Assembly (NCBI GenBank): GCA_030602245.1
Contig: JAUWAC010000002.1
Coordinates: 1-64,000 of the forward strand
Length of the DNA: 64,000 nt
Origin: Marinobacterium sp.
GTDB lineage: Bacteria > Pseudomonadota > Gammaproteobacteria > Pseudomonadales > Balneatricaceae
Direction: 5' to 3'
Shown: one piece after another, positions 16,701 through 25,211 of the stretch
How positions within the stretch are numbered: the first letter of the stretch is position 1
How the letters are laid out: each line of letters begins with the position of its first letter
The notes under the pieces: model-generated
Told to the model about the DNA's origin: nothing
Database searches by the model: none
Seen by the model: the letters and a program-made list of their open reading frames with translations, nothing else
Translations under genes and position numbers: made by a program

Positions 16701-16909
16701 GTCATGCTCTGTTCGATCACCTGGGTGACGCTGTTTTCAAGTGTTTCGGCCGACGCGCCGGGGTAGCTGGCACTGATGCTGACGGCAGGCGGCGCGATAC
16801 TGGGGTACTGCTGAATCGGCAGTTTCAGAATTGACAGCGCACCGGCCAGCATGATGACGATGGCGATGACCCAGGCGAATATCGGCCTGTCGATGAAGAA
16901 TCTTGGCAT
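13790..16909 (-). CDS. RND multidrug efflux permease (AcrB/MexB, HAE-1 family)
   Basis: A 1039-residue inner-membrane drug/proton antiporter of usual AcrB length. Visible hallmarks are N-terminal [16 protein letters not shown], the proton-relay pair in [16 protein letters not shown], and the helix 10 Lys in [13 protein letters not shown]. Twelve membrane segments and two large periplasmic loops fit the family. Second gene of the adaptor-pump-duct operon, with 13 nt to the adaptor stop and an ATGA overlap with the duct gene. Substrates cannot be inferred beyond a broad hydrophobic range. Confidence 0.95.
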   Translation of the reverse strand: MPRFFIDRPIFAWVIAIVIMLAGALSILKLPIQQYPSIAPPAVSISASYPGASAETLENSVTQVIEQSMTGLDGLLYMQSESSSSGSVQITLTFSADVDPDIAQVQVQNKLSQAEPLLPAAVQQEGVRVNKANTSFLMVIGLVSPDGSMDRADLADYAESQLKDPLSRTQGVGDIRIFGSQYAMRIWLKPDRLAAFGLTPVEVNSAIAAQNNQFAAGQLGGLPAVENQQLNATIISQTRLTSTEEFENILLKVNADGSQVRLRDVARIELGAQDYSVISRFNGKPAAGLAIQLASGANALDTAKAVRARIAELEPFFPPGMEVVYPYDTTPFVEISINEVVKTLGEAILLVFLVMYLFLGNFRATLIPAIAVPVVLLGTFGVMAAFGYSINTLTMFGMVLAIGLLVDDAIVVVENVERVMHEDGLPPREATRKSMDQITSALIGIGLVLSAVFVPMAFFTGSTGAIYRQFSLTIVSAMALSVIVALTLTPALCATILKPAKPGHGEQKGFFGWFNRTFNRSTEGYKRGVAGTLKRPVRMLSVYLIFVIALGFLYVRMPTAFLPDEDQGVFLTLVQLPAGATQERTLEVMKQIEQFAEQEEAINSLFTVAGFSFAGQGQNMGLAFVQLKHWDQRTDPSQSVQAVLGRAWGAFSQIKDARVFPINLPPIPELGTASGFNLMLQDRGNIGHDALMAARNQLLGMGSQDPRIGNIRPNGMEDVPIFRIELDYEKVKALGLTVEAVNETLSTGWASQYINDFVDRGRVKKVYVQGDAPSRMLPEDLNDWYVRNDAGEMVPFSAFATSYWDYGSPRLERYNGVPAVNVQGQAAPGFSTGDAMQAIEELVQQLPPGVAIEWTGMSFQERMAGAQAPALYALSLLVVFLCLAALYESWSVPFSVMLIVPLGILGALLAATLRELNNDVYFQVGLLTTIGLSAKNAILIVEFAKALYEEGMDLLSAAIEAARMRLRPIIMTSMAFILGVTPLALSTGAGAVSRQAIGTGVIGGMLSATFLAIFFVPLFYVLVMKLSKRHRVAAQAEGE

Positions 16910-16922
16910 GGCTCAAGGCTCC

Positions 16923-18104
16923 TTACTGGCTGGCACCGGCGCTGTTTTCGCGGCTGTCTGACGCCGCCTGTTCGCTGCCGGCGGCTTCCTGAGCGTTAAC
17001 CGGGCTGCCGGGGCCAACCTTCTGCAGTCCCTTGACGATCAGGCGGTCACCGGCGCTGAGACCTGAGGCGATCAGCCACTTGTCGCCGATGGCGCGGCGT
17101 GTCTCCACGGTGCGCGCTTCGACGACACCCTCTGCGTTGACCACCAGTGCCGTGGCGCTGCCGTTGGGCTGGCGTGTGATGCCGGGCTGCGGCGCCAGAA
17201 TGGCGCTGTCGAGCTGTTCGATGACCATGTCAGCACGGACATACATGCCGGGCAGCAGCAGGCCGTCGGCGTTGTCGAACAGGGCACGCACGTTGACCGT
17301 ACCGGTGCTCTGGTCGACCTGACTTTCAGCAAACTTGAGTGTGCCGGTCTCGGCATAGGGCGTACCGTCTTCGAGCTGGATGCGGATGCTCGGCGCCGGG
17401 CCTTCCGGGTTACGTTTGAGCTTCAGCAGCGCCGTTGCCGGCTGGCGGATATCCACATAGATCGGGGAGAGCTGATGCACCGTTGCCAGCGCCGTGCTCT
17501 GCTGTGCCGATACCAACGCCCCCTCGGTGACGCTGGAGCGGCTGATGATGCCGGAGATCGGGGCCGTGATACGGGTGTAATCGAGGTTGATCTTGGCTCG
17601 CTGAACGGCGGCCCGGGCGGCCTGAATCTGCGCCTGCGCCTGTTTCCACGCCGCCTCGGCGTTGTCGGCTTCCTGGCGGCTGACGGCCGAGCTCTTGACC
17701 AGCTCGCTGTAGCGCTGTGCCAGCAGGCGCGCGCTTTCTGCGTTGGCCTGTGCCAGTGCCAGTTCGCTGCGTGCGCTGGCCAGTTCGGCTTCGTAGATGG
17801 CCGGGTCGATCTGATAGAGCAGATCGCCCGCCTCGACATAGGCGCCTTCCTCGAAGGTGCGCTCAAGAATGATGCCGCTGACCTGCGGCCGGATCTCCGC
17901 GCTGCGGAAGGCGGTGACGCGACCCGAATAGGTCTCGCTGATATCCACCGGCTGCGCCTTCAGCGTCACCACCTCGACCGCTGGCGGGGGCGGTGCGGCG
18001 CCGGCCTGTTGTCCATTATCGTTCTGGCATCCGGCCAGTAGAACCGCGGCACCGGCCAGCACAAGGGCGGGCCAGCGGCGCAGGGAACTGATGATTCTTT
18101 CCAT
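16923..18104 (-). CDS. RND efflux periplasmic adaptor lipoprotein (AcrA/MexA family)
   Basis: A 393-residue membrane-fusion protein. The start at 18104 has GAGGAC 5 nt upstream and gives a clean signal peptide with lipobox LLAGC (Cys26); a longer frame to 18197 runs through the operator and is rejected. Signature segments are YSGRVTAFRSAEIRPQVSGII, the alpha hairpin with EAELASARSELALAQANAES, and TRITAPISGIISRSSVTEG. First gene of the efflux operon; the divergent TetR-family repressor most likely controls it. Confidence 0.93.
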   Translation of the reverse strand: MERIISSLRRWPALVLAGAAVLLAGCQNDNGQQAGAAPPPPAVEVVTLKAQPVDISETYSGRVTAFRSAEIRPQVSGIILERTFEEGAYVEAGDLLYQIDPAIYEAELASARSELALAQANAESARLLAQRYSELVKSSAVSRQEADNAEAAWKQAQAQIQAARAAVQRAKINLDYTRITAPISGIISRSSVTEGALVSAQQSTALATVHQLSPIYVDIRQPATALLKLKRNPEGPAPSIRIQLEDGTPYAETGTLKFAESQVDQSTGTVNVRALFDNADGLLLPGMYVRADMVIEQLDSAILAPQPGITRQPNGSATALVVNAEGVVEARTVETRRAIGDKWLIASGLSAGDRLIVKGLQKVGPGSPVNAQEAAGSEQAASDSRENSAGASQ

Positions 18105-18156
18105 TGTGTCCTCGAGTCGGTAACCAAAGCTGAAACGGGAAGTGTGATGGTTCAGA

Positions 18157-18188
18157 AGTTTACATACATGCGCGTCTGTATGTAAACT
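18157..18188. promoter_or_regulatory. AcrR-type operator, perfect 12-bp inverted repeat
   Basis: AGTTTACATACA (18157-18168) and TGTATGTAAACT (18177-18188) are exact reverse complements separated by 8 nt. The core TACATACA/TGTATGTA matches the known E. coli AcrR operator. It sits between the divergent adaptor (18104) and repressor (18221) genes and could control both. Confidence 0.9.
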
Positions 18189-18220
18189 GTCCGGCATCGA
18201 AAACTTACGTAAAGAGTCAA

Positions 18221-18850
18221 GTGTTGCGCAGAACCAAACAGGAGGCGGAAGAAACCCGCCTCGCCATCATGTCCAAGGCGCTGGAGCTGTTCTCCGAAAA
18301 GGGGATCGCAGCGACCAGCCTGTCCGAGATCGCCAGCGGCGCGGGGGTCACCCGTGGCGCGATCTACTGGCACTTCAAAAACAAGTGGGATCTGTTCGAT
18401 GCGATCTGGCAGCACTACTGTGAGCCGATCGACCGTCTCGGTCAGGCCAGTCATGACGAGGATGAAACCGATCCGCTTGGCAAGCTGGCGGAGCTGCTCA
18501 AGCTGATACTGATCAACGCCGAGCAGGACGTGGATTTCCGCCGCATGCTGATCATGTGCATGCGCGAAACCTCGATCTGGAGCGGCGAGGTGCCGGAGCG
18601 GATCGAAGCGTTCATAGACGAGATTCATCAGCGTCGTATCCGTACCCTGCGCAACGCCATGCGCAAGGGGCAGCTGCCGGACACCCTCGATGCCGAGGCC
18701 GGATCGCTGATGATCAAGGTGATGATCGAAGGTGTTATCGTCAGCTGGCTGCAGCGGCCACAGTGCTTTTCCATCGCCGAGCGGGCCGACCAGATTGTTG
18801 ATTCGATCCTCGTCGTGCTCCGCCATGGTGTGCGCCTGCCGGGCTCGTGA
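18221..18850 (+). CDS. acrR: TetR-family repressor of the efflux operon (AcrR-like)
   Basis: A 209-residue TetR-family regulator. The N-terminal HTH (residues 5-60) reads RTKQEAEETRLAIMSKALELF, then SLSEIASGAGVTRGAIYWHFKNK, as in AcrR/TtgR. The C-terminal helices carry the TetR_C_2 AcrR pattern (RRIRTLRNAMRKGQLP). It starts with GTG at 18221, preceded by AAAGAG; no ATG fits. Divergent from the pump and next to an AcrR-like operator, so repression of pump and of itself is likely. Confidence 0.92.
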   Translation: MLRRTKQEAEETRLAIMSKALELFSEKGIAATSLSEIASGAGVTRGAIYWHFKNKWDLFDAIWQHYCEPIDRLGQASHDEDETDPLGKLAELLKLILINAEQDVDFRRMLIMCMRETSIWSGEVPERIEAFIDEIHQRRIRTLRNAMRKGQLPDTLDAEAGSLMIKVMIEGVIVSWLQRPQCFSIAERADQIVDSILVVLRHGVRLPGS

Positions 18851-18910
18851 ACGGGGCTGCGCAACTGTGTATGATGAGCGCACAACAGCGGCTATACACA
18901 GGGCGAACTC

Positions 18911-19282
18911 ATGACCACAGAACCGGGACTGGCGACGATCAAAATCAAGAACCTGCGGCTGCGCACCTTCATCGGCATCAACGATGAGGAAAAACAGAAA
19001 CAGCAGGATGTGATCATCAACGTGGTGATCCAGTATCGGGTGCGCAGTGCCATCACCCACAACGACATCGATCACGCGCTGAACTACCGCACCATCAACA
19101 AGGCGATCATCAGCCATGTGGAAAACGGGCGTTTTCTGCTGCTCGAGCGCATGGCCAGCGAGGTGCTGGCGCTGGTGATGGAAGACCCGATGGTGGCGTT
19201 TGCGCAGGTGGAGATCGACAAGCCCCACGCGCTGCGCTTTGCCGACTCCGTTTCGATCACGCTCTGCGATCGCCGCGACTGA
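18911..19282 (+). CDS. folX: Dihydroneopterin triphosphate 2'-epimerase
   Basis: A 123-residue FolB/FolX-type enzyme very similar to E. coli FolX: IKIKNLRLRTFIGIN, DALNYRT-like HALNYRTINKAI, ENGRFLLLE, and EIDKPHALRFADSVS near the C-terminus. FolX converts dihydroneopterin triphosphate to its monapterin epimer for tetrahydromonapterin synthesis. The gene shares a transcript with a CYTH phosphatase (6-nt gap) and folM, the reductase of the same pathway. FolX rather than FolB is favoured by the RLRTFIG and HALRFADSV segments and by the folM partner. Confidence 0.92.
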   Translation: MTTEPGLATIKIKNLRLRTFIGINDEEKQKQQDVIINVVIQYRVRSAITHNDIDHALNYRTINKAIISHVENGRFLLLERMASEVLALVMEDPMVAFAQVEIDKPHALRFADSVSITLCDRRD

Positions 19283-19288
19283 TCCGAC

Positions 19289-20350
19289 ATGCTCACCGAA
19301 ACCGAACTCAAGCTGCAGCTGTCGGCCGAGAGTCTGGCCGCGATTCCGGCGCACCCGTTGGTGCAGGCCCGTCTCGATGGTGACTGGCAGCGTCTTGAAC
19401 TATTCAATCAGTACTACGATAGCGCCGATCTGGCACTGGATCGGGCCGGCTTCGCCCTGCGCCTGCGCCGCGACGGCGACTGCCTGATCCAGACCCTGAA
19501 AGCGCGGGGCAACAGTCTGGCCGGGCTCTCGGTACGACACGAATGGGACTGGTATCTCGACAGCCCCGCGCTGTCGCTGCCGGCGCTGCAGGAGCCCGGT
19601 CTGCCCGAGGTGCTCCATACACTCGACCTCAACGCGCTGCAGCCGCTGTTTCGAACCGACTTCGTGCGCCGCCGCGCACGGTTGTGCTGGGAGCATGAGG
19701 GCGAGCCGGTGGCGCTTGAGCTGGCGCTCGACGAAGGGGAGGTGGTCAGCCGGGACCGTCGCAGCCCGATTCGGGAGCTTGAGCTGGAACTGCGCGAGGG
19801 CCCGGAGGCGGCGCTGCGAGAATTTGCTGTCATGCTGGCCGAGGACGTCACGCTGTTGCCCTGCGACAGTGCCAAGGCGGAGCGCGGCTATCGACTGCTG
19901 GACCCGAGCCGGCGCGCAGCGCTGCCAGCGTTACCCCAGGCAACGCAGCCCCCGGAGTTGTTGCTGCCTGAACTGATCCACTGGCTGCTGGCGAAGGCGC
20001 TGAGCGAGGCGGAGAGCCTGTCGAGTGGACGGCATGATGCGATGCCGGCACTTGGACACACCGTGCACGGACTGGAGTCTGCGCTGACACTGCTGGGGCA
20101 GTTGCGGCCCCATGCGCTGCCACGGCTGCTGATGCCGGTGCTGGCACGCGTTCGCCACGAGCTGAACGCCGCGGCATCGGCGCAGGCCGCCCGTGCCGTA
20201 CTGGAAGGATCGCCGCGCTGGGGCTGGCTGGTGCTGACGCTGGCGCAGACACTGGCCGGGCCCGCCGTTGCCACGCTGCTGCCGGCGCTCGGCGCCGAGC
20301 AGCAGGCGACGCTGCAACAGCTGTATCGGGAGATGGCGCACGATGACTGA
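19289..20350 (+). CDS. CYTH-domain triphosphatase with C-terminal helical extension
   Basis: A 353-residue protein. The N-terminal CYTH tunnel domain (about 1-205) has the signature Glu4-x-Glu6-x-Lys8 and alternating charged strands (FALRLRRDGD, RRRARLCWEHEGE, PIRELELELREG). The remainder is Leu/Ala-rich and may be a degenerate CHAD-like helical domain. E. coli YgiF, of this type, hydrolyses inorganic triphosphate. Placed between folX and folM with a 6-nt gap and an 8-nt overlap, it may process a pterin or inorganic triphosphate by-product; that is inference. Confidence 0.85.
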   Translation: MLTETELKLQLSAESLAAIPAHPLVQARLDGDWQRLELFNQYYDSADLALDRAGFALRLRRDGDCLIQTLKARGNSLAGLSVRHEWDWYLDSPALSLPALQEPGLPEVLHTLDLNALQPLFRTDFVRRRARLCWEHEGEPVALELALDEGEVVSRDRRSPIRELELELREGPEAALREFAVMLAEDVTLLPCDSAKAERGYRLLDPSRRAALPALPQATQPPELLLPELIHWLLAKALSEAESLSSGRHDAMPALGHTVHGLESALTLLGQLRPHALPRLLMPVLARVRHELNAAASAQAARAVLEGSPRWGWLVLTLAQTLAGPAVATLLPALGAEQQATLQQLYREMAHDD

Positions 20351-21047
20351 CACCATACTGATTACCGGCGGTGCCCAGCGTATCGGGCTGCACTGCGCGC
20401 GCCGGCTGGCCGAGTCCGGCCACCGGGTGATCGTCACCGCCCGGCGCGAGCGCCCCGACTGGTCGCAGCAGGCACCGGAAGGTGTCGAACTGTTGCTGGC
20501 CGACTTTTCCACCGAGGCCGGCATCGACGCGCTGATCGACACGCTGAACCGGCGGCGTATCCGCCTGCGTGCACTGATTCACAACGCCTCGCAGTGGCAG
20601 GGCGATGACAGCGGTGCCGCCGGATTCGAAGCGATGTTCCGTGTTCACATGCTGGCGCCCTATCTGATCAACAACGCCTGCGAAACCTGGTTTGCGCATG
20701 ACGGCCCGGGTGACATCATTCATATCACTGATTACGTGGCCCAGCGCGGCAGCGCCAAACATACCGCCTATGCCGCCACCAAGGCCGCGCTCGAGAACCT
20801 GACGCTGTCGTTTGCCAGCCGCTTTGCGCCGCGGATCAAGGTCAACAGCATCGCGCCCTCACTGATCATGTTCAACGCCGGGGACGACGACGCGTACCGC
20901 CAGAAGACACTGGCCAAGTCGGCGCTGGGGATCGAACCCGGTCCGGAGGTGGTGTACCAGGCGATCCGCTATCTGATGGACAACCCCTACGTCACTGGTA
21001 CCTGTCTGGAGCTCAACGGTGGGCGCAATCTGAAGCCGGCGCGCTGA
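20343..21047 (+). CDS. folM: Dihydromonapterin reductase
   Basis: A 234-residue short-chain dehydrogenase matching E. coli FolM. It has the nucleotide loop ILITGGAQRIG, HNASQW, the active-site stretch Tyr143-x3-Lys147 in HTAYAATKAALENL, and the FolM-specific KVNSIAPSLIMFN with DDDAYRQKTL. FolM makes tetrahydromonapterin, a cofactor for phenylalanine hydroxylase in pseudomonads. The ATG at 20343 lies inside the end of the CYTH gene, indicating coupling. Third gene of the pterin operon. Confidence 0.92.
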   Translation: MTDTILITGGAQRIGLHCARRLAESGHRVIVTARRERPDWSQQAPEGVELLLADFSTEAGIDALIDTLNRRRIRLRALIHNASQWQGDDSGAAGFEAMFRVHMLAPYLINNACETWFAHDGPGDIIHITDYVAQRGSAKHTAYAATKAALENLTLSFASRFAPRIKVNSIAPSLIMFNAGDDDAYRQKTLAKSALGIEPGPEVVYQAIRYLMDNPYVTGTCLELNGGRNLKPAR

Positions 21048-21080
21048 GCTGAATAGTTGTTCAATCCGTATACAGGGCTG

Positions 21081-21089
21081 TGCTATAGT
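21081..21089 (+). promoter_or_regulatory. Probable extended -10 promoter for the riboswitch transcript
   Basis: TGCTATAGT matches an extended -10 element (TGnTATAAT) with one mismatch in the hexamer. It is about 70 nt upstream of the riboswitch aptamer in a stretch noticeably richer in AT than its surroundings. No good -35 at 17 nt is seen, which an extended -10 can tolerate. Confidence 0.5.
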
Positions 21090-21153
21090 CCAAACAGAAG
21101 TTTAATTTTTGGCCGGGCCACCGAGCACGGCCGAACGATGACGTTTGACTGGA

Positions 21154-21240
21154 TCCTTTCTCGATAATGGCAAACCTCGGGCAACCGGGGGACGCAAAGC
21201 CGCAGATCCCTCCGGGATGGCTGGGCTACCGAAGGAGAGT
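21154..21240 (+). ncRNA. Cyclic-di-GMP-I (GEMM) riboswitch
   Basis: The aptamer core is nearly canonical. GGCAAACC is followed by a short hairpin (TCGGGCAACCGG) closed by the GGGACGCAAAGCC element. The second helix GATCCC/GGGATGGC follows, then GGGCTACCG. The flanks TCCTT and AAGGA can close helix P1. Class I c-di-GMP riboswitches have exactly this order of conserved segments. The regulated gene is the HDOD protein starting at 21394, about 150 nt downstream. Confidence 0.88.
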
Positions 21241-21393
21241 GAACAGACACCCTACTCGCCTTCTCGGGATCTGGAGCATGCTGTTGGTTGTTACGTTAAC
21301 GGTGACACGCGCTCGGAACGCCTGATGCTCTGAGTGCATCTTGTACGATGATCGCAGGCCTGCTGAGGCCGGCGATGAATGGAAGAGCGCATC

Positions 21394-22659
21394 ATGAACA
21401 GGGCAGAACACGACGGCGGTCAAACACAGGCACCGCTGAAAATTCTCTTCATCGACCCCCATTCCGCCTTCGTGACCTGGGGCACCGGGCTGGTTCAGCT
21501 TGGCTGCGACTGGGAGATCGTGCGCAGCGATGACACCCGTGTAGCGCTCGACCTGCTCGGACAAACCGCCTTCGATGCCGTGATCGTCGCGGCGCTGAGC
21601 AGCTTTGAACGTGATATTGGCATCCTGCGCCAGGTGGCATCGATCAAACCCCATACGGCACGCATCCTGTTGTCACCGCCGTTGAGCACGGCCAAGCTGG
21701 CCAAGGCGCTGGATGTGGTCCACCGCACCATCTTTCAGGGCACCACGCCGGAAGAGATCATCGCGGCGGTGGAGCAGACGGTACTGGTAACCCGGCGGCT
21801 TTATCGCGACAAGGTGGTGCGCTCGTTTGCCGCGTTCCGTCAGTTGCCGTCACCCCCGGCGATCTATCAGGAGCTGAGCCGCGCGCTGAGCAGCGATCGC
21901 ACCAGTACACGGGATATCGCCCTCATCGTCGAACGCGACCCGGCGTTGGCGGTGCGTATCCTGCGGCTGGTCAACTCCAGCTATTTCGGCCTCAACCGCC
22001 ACATCAGCAACCTCAACGAAGCGCTGACGCTGCTGGGGCTGCGCACAGTCCGCGGGCTGGCACTGGCCGGGCACCTCAGTGCCCACTATCCCGACAGCGG
22101 CAACTGGAAGCTGTTTTCGTTCGAGCGCATGAACCAGCGTGCCCTCAGCGTGGCGCGGCTGGCGCAGGAGATCTGTTCGCCTTACGCGCAGGGCAGCGTG
22201 CTCAAGGATCAGGCCTTTCTGGCCGGGTTGCTGCTCGATATCGGCATGCTGATGCTGGCCGCCGAGCAGGGCGCCGGTTACCTCAAGGTCATGCGTTTTG
22301 CGGCCAAGAAGCAACAACCCCTGCATGTGGTCGAGCAGATGGCCTATGGCGTCACCCATGCCGAGCTGGGGGCGTATCTGCTGGATATGTGGAACATCTC
22401 GCCGCAGGTGGTCGAAGCGGTGCTGATGCATCACACGCCGGAAGAATCGGTCCATGACAGCTTCTCGCCGCTGAGCGCGGTGCATATCGCGGACGCGCTG
22501 CTGCCATCGATTGAAAACGAGTTCAATCTGGATCTCTCCTGCAGTCTGAACGAAGGCTATGTGGAGCGAATCGATGCCAAACTGCACCTGCCGAAATGGC
22601 AGATGCAGGCCAACGCCTATCGCTTGCGACTGCGTGAGGCGGGCCAGCGCAGCGCCTGA
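21394..22659 (+). CDS. Receiver-like plus HDOD-domain signalling protein
   Basis: A 421-residue protein. Residues about 15-135 have a receiver fold (KILFIDPHSAFVTWGTG, FDAVIVAAL, TARILLSPP, TIFQGTTPEEI). The usual phosphoacceptor Asp is replaced in the VIVAALS strand, so it is probably a pseudo-receiver. Residues 150-360 are an HDOD domain (LPSPPAIYQEL, DPALAVRILRLVNSSYFG, LGLRTVRGLALAG, LLLDIGMLMLA). HDOD proteins lack the metal His/Asp of HD-GYP enzymes and act as scaffolds in motility, cell-cycle and c-di-GMP signalling. The start at 21394 is favoured by GGAAGAG upstream. Preceded by a c-di-GMP riboswitch. Confidence 0.88.
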   Translation: MNRAEHDGGQTQAPLKILFIDPHSAFVTWGTGLVQLGCDWEIVRSDDTRVALDLLGQTAFDAVIVAALSSFERDIGILRQVASIKPHTARILLSPPLSTAKLAKALDVVHRTIFQGTTPEEIIAAVEQTVLVTRRLYRDKVVRSFAAFRQLPSPPAIYQELSRALSSDRTSTRDIALIVERDPALAVRILRLVNSSYFGLNRHISNLNEALTLLGLRTVRGLALAGHLSAHYPDSGNWKLFSFERMNQRALSVARLAQEICSPYAQGSVLKDQAFLAGLLLDIGMLMLAAEQGAGYLKVMRFAAKKQQPLHVVEQMAYGVTHAELGAYLLDMWNISPQVVEAVLMHHTPEESVHDSFSPLSAVHIADALLPSIENEFNLDLSCSLNEGYVERIDAKLHLPKWQMQANAYRLRLREAGQRSA

Positions 22660-22940
22660 GTCCGCCGCCGTCGCTTCAAGAACTGGACCGATCCTTGCTT
22701 GATACCCGACAGGCACAGCCTCCGGGGTCCGGAGCTGGCCCGTCTGGCCGGAACGCCCATCTCCCGCCGACACCCGCCATTACCGGGCCCTGGTGGTCTG
22801 TCTGCAGCTTGCTGCGAGACGGCGTACCGGGTTCTGATTCGACATCTATGCACCAAATTTGTGCGTTTTGAGACAATCTTTTCAGCTGTTTGACCCTGTC
22901 GCCGCCTGCGCTGCCCCTATCAATCGACAGGAGTGAACAG
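22660..22940. other. Intergenic region ahead of the GgpPS gene
   Basis: About 280 nt without a convincing gene. The last 100 nt are richer in AT (around TTTGTGCGTTTTGAGACAATC) and probably hold the promoter of the osmolyte gene. I cannot define its boxes. No terminator with a T-run was found after the HDOD gene. Confidence 0.4.
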
Positions 22941-25211
22941 ATGATTCTTGCGACCGACCTCGACGGTACATTCCTTGGTGGCAGCCCGGAGAACCGGGCC
23001 CGCCTGTATCAGCTCATCAACGCCCATCCGAAGATCCGGCTGGTGTTTGTCACCGGGCGCGGGCTCGAGGCGGTCATGCCGCTGCTGTCAGACCCCGGTA
23101 TTCCGGAACCTGAGTACATCATCTGTGACGTGGGCGCGACGGTGGTTGATGGCAGCACGCTGGCGCCGGTGGCCGAGCTGCTGGAGGAGATCGAGCAGAG
23201 CTGGCCGGGCGAGATCCGTATTGTGGAGGCGATGCAGCGCTTTAGCGACATTCAGCGCCAGGAGGTTCCACAGGCCCGTCGTTGCTCGTTCTTCTGCGAG
23301 CCGCACGCCGTGACCGACGAACTGCATACGCTGGCCGAGGAGCTGGGTTGTGATCTGCTCTATTCCGCCGGCTACTACCTCGATTTTCTGCCCAAAGGCA
23401 CCAACAAGGGAGCGACGCTGGCGCGACTGGTCGAGTACATGGGCGAGAGCGTCGACGATGTGCTGACCGCCGGCGATACGCTGAACGACCTGTCGATGCT
23501 GGACGGCCGCTTCAAGGGGGTCTGCGTGGGGGAGTCCGAATCCGGCCTGCTCGAAGCCACCGACAAGAATGCCTGGGTACTGCATGCGGAAGAACCAGGC
23601 TGTGGCGGCATCCTCGAAGCGATGAGTCACTTCGGTTTCCTCGGACCGCGCGGTGTCGCCCATGAAGGCTACGACGACACCAAGCCCGGCACGTCCGACC
23701 TGGTGATGGTCTATCACCGTCTGCCCTATGAAGAGGTGCACGAGCGCGGCAAGGTACGCCGTCAGCCGCACAGCTCACCGAATGGCATTCTGCCCACACT
23801 GCTGAGTTTCTTTGCCGATGGCACGCGCGGTGCGTGGATCGCCTGGAGTATCGATGACGGCACCGAGGAGCCGTTCGTCACCCATACCAGTGTCGACAAG
23901 CAGGCATATCCGAACCTGATCTGCTCGCGCGTGGCGCTGAGCAAGGACGATGTCGATATCTTCTACAAGCGTTTCTCCAAGGAGGCGTTCTGGCCGATGT
24001 TGCACACCTTCTGGGAGCGCGCCGAGTTTCGCGAGGATCATTGGGAGGTGTTCTGCGACGTAAACCGCAAGTTTGCGGAAAAGGCCGCCGAAGAAGCGGC
24101 CGAGGGCGCACTGGTGTGGATCCATGACTACAACCTCTGGATGGTGCCGGCCTACCTGCGCGAGCGCCGACCGGATCTGCGCATCGCGTTTTTCCACCAT
24201 ACTCACTTCCCCTCGGCCGACATTTTCAACGTGGTGCCCTGGCGTCGTGAGATTGTCGGCAGCCTGTTGCAGTGTGATTACGTCGGCTTCCATATCCCGC
24301 GTCAGGTGGAAAACTTCGTCGATGTGGTGCGTGGCGTCATGCCGTTCCAGGTGCGCGAGCGACAGAACTGTGCGCCCCGTTTCCTGACCTATGGTTGCGC
24401 GGCCGGTCTTGGTGAGATGACCACCGAAATTCAGACCGACCAGCGTACCATCCGGCTGGGTGCTCATCCGGTCGGACTTGATATCGAGCGCATGAAGCAG
24501 GCACTGGGCTCGCGGGCGATGCAAAAGCAGAAGCGGCTGATCCGCGATGAGCTCGGGGATGAGGGCAAAGTGATCCTGTCGGTGGAGCGTCTCGACTACA
24601 CCAAGGGCGTGCTGCCCAAGCTGCAGGCGTATGAAAAGCTGCTGGAAACCTATCCGGAACTGCAGAACGAGGTCACGCTGGTCATTGTCTGTGTGCCGGC
24701 GGCCCGTGAGATCAAGGTCTACCGGGATCTGGTCGCCGAGATCGAGCAGGCGGTCGGGCGCATCAACGGCCGTTTCGCGCAGGTCGGCTGGACGCCGGTA
24801 CGCTACTACTACCGCGGTTTCCCGCTGCAGCAGCTGGCCGGCTTTTACGAGCGTGCCGACGTGATGTGGATCACGCCGCTGCGCGATGGGCTCAATCTGG
24901 TGGCCAAGGAGTATGTCGCGATTCAGGGGCTGACCGGCGGCGCCGGCCGACTGGTGCTGTCGGAGTTCACCGGTGCCGCGGCCGAGCTGCACGGTGCGCT
25001 GCTGACCAACCCCCATGACATCAATGATCTGGTCGAGCGCTGTTATCAGGCGCTGGTGATGGCACCGAACGAAGCCGCCACCCGCATGCGCGAGCTGTTC
25101 GATATCGTCACCTACTACGATATCCGGCGCTGGGGTGATGAGTTCGTCAGTGGCGCGATCGGGGTTGCCGAGCGCAATCAGGCGGAAGTGGAGGAGGCTG
25201 AACCGGCCTGA
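22941..25211 (+). CDS. ggpPS: Fused glucosylglycerol-phosphate phosphatase/synthase (GgpPS)
   Basis: A 756-residue two-domain enzyme. Residues 1-245 are a HAD phosphatase (ATDLDGTFLGG with Asp6 and Asp8, FVTGRG, KGTNKGATL, TAGDTLNDLSML). Residues about 265-740 are a GT20 glycosyltransferase close to GgpS (VWIHDYNLWMVPAYLRE, FFHHTHFPS, VERLDYTKGV, ITPLRDGLNLVAKEYVA). The fused order phosphatase-synthase is that of the GgpPS enzymes described from Azotobacter and Marinobacter, which make the osmolyte glucosylglycerol from ADP-glucose and glycerol 3-phosphate. A trehalose-6-phosphate synthase is the alternative. The start has AGGAG 7 nt before ATG; a longer frame from 22890 does not. Its 3' end overlaps the convergent MFS gene by 34 nt. 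Confidence 0.88.
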   Translation: MILATDLDGTFLGGSPENRARLYQLINAHPKIRLVFVTGRGLEAVMPLLSDPGIPEPEYIICDVGATVVDGSTLAPVAELLEEIEQSWPGEIRIVEAMQRFSDIQRQEVPQARRCSFFCEPHAVTDELHTLAEELGCDLLYSAGYYLDFLPKGTNKGATLARLVEYMGESVDDVLTAGDTLNDLSMLDGRFKGVCVGESESGLLEATDKNAWVLHAEEPGCGGILEAMSHFGFLGPRGVAHEGYDDTKPGTSDLVMVYHRLPYEEVHERGKVRRQPHSSPNGILPTLLSFFADGTRGAWIAWSIDDGTEEPFVTHTSVDKQAYPNLICSRVALSKDDVDIFYKRFSKEAFWPMLHTFWERAEFREDHWEVFCDVNRKFAEKAAEEAAEGALVWIHDYNLWMVPAYLRERRPDLRIAFFHHTHFPSADIFNVVPWRREIVGSLLQCDYVGFHIPRQVENFVDVVRGVMPFQVRERQNCAPRFLTYGCAAGLGEMTTEIQTDQRTIRLGAHPVGLDIERMKQALGSRAMQKQKRLIRDELGDEGKVILSVERLDYTKGVLPKLQAYEKLLETYPELQNEVTLVIVCVPAAREIKVYRDLVAEIEQAVGRINGRFAQVGWTPVRYYYRGFPLQQLAGFYERADVMWITPLRDGLNLVAKEYVAIQGLTGGAGRLVLSEFTGAAAELHGALLTNPHDINDLVERCYQALVMAPNEAATRMRELFDIVTYYDIRRWGDEFVSGAIGVAERNQAEVEEAEPA

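Noticed and set aside
15023-16834. 603-codon plus-strand frame
   Set aside because: Antisense to the RND pump gene; composition (Arg, His, Gln) is that of a shadow frame.
18866-18900. TGTGTAT/ATACACA inverted repeat before folX
   Set aside because: Only 7-bp arms 21 nt apart, overlapping a likely promoter; could be chance and has no candidate regulator.
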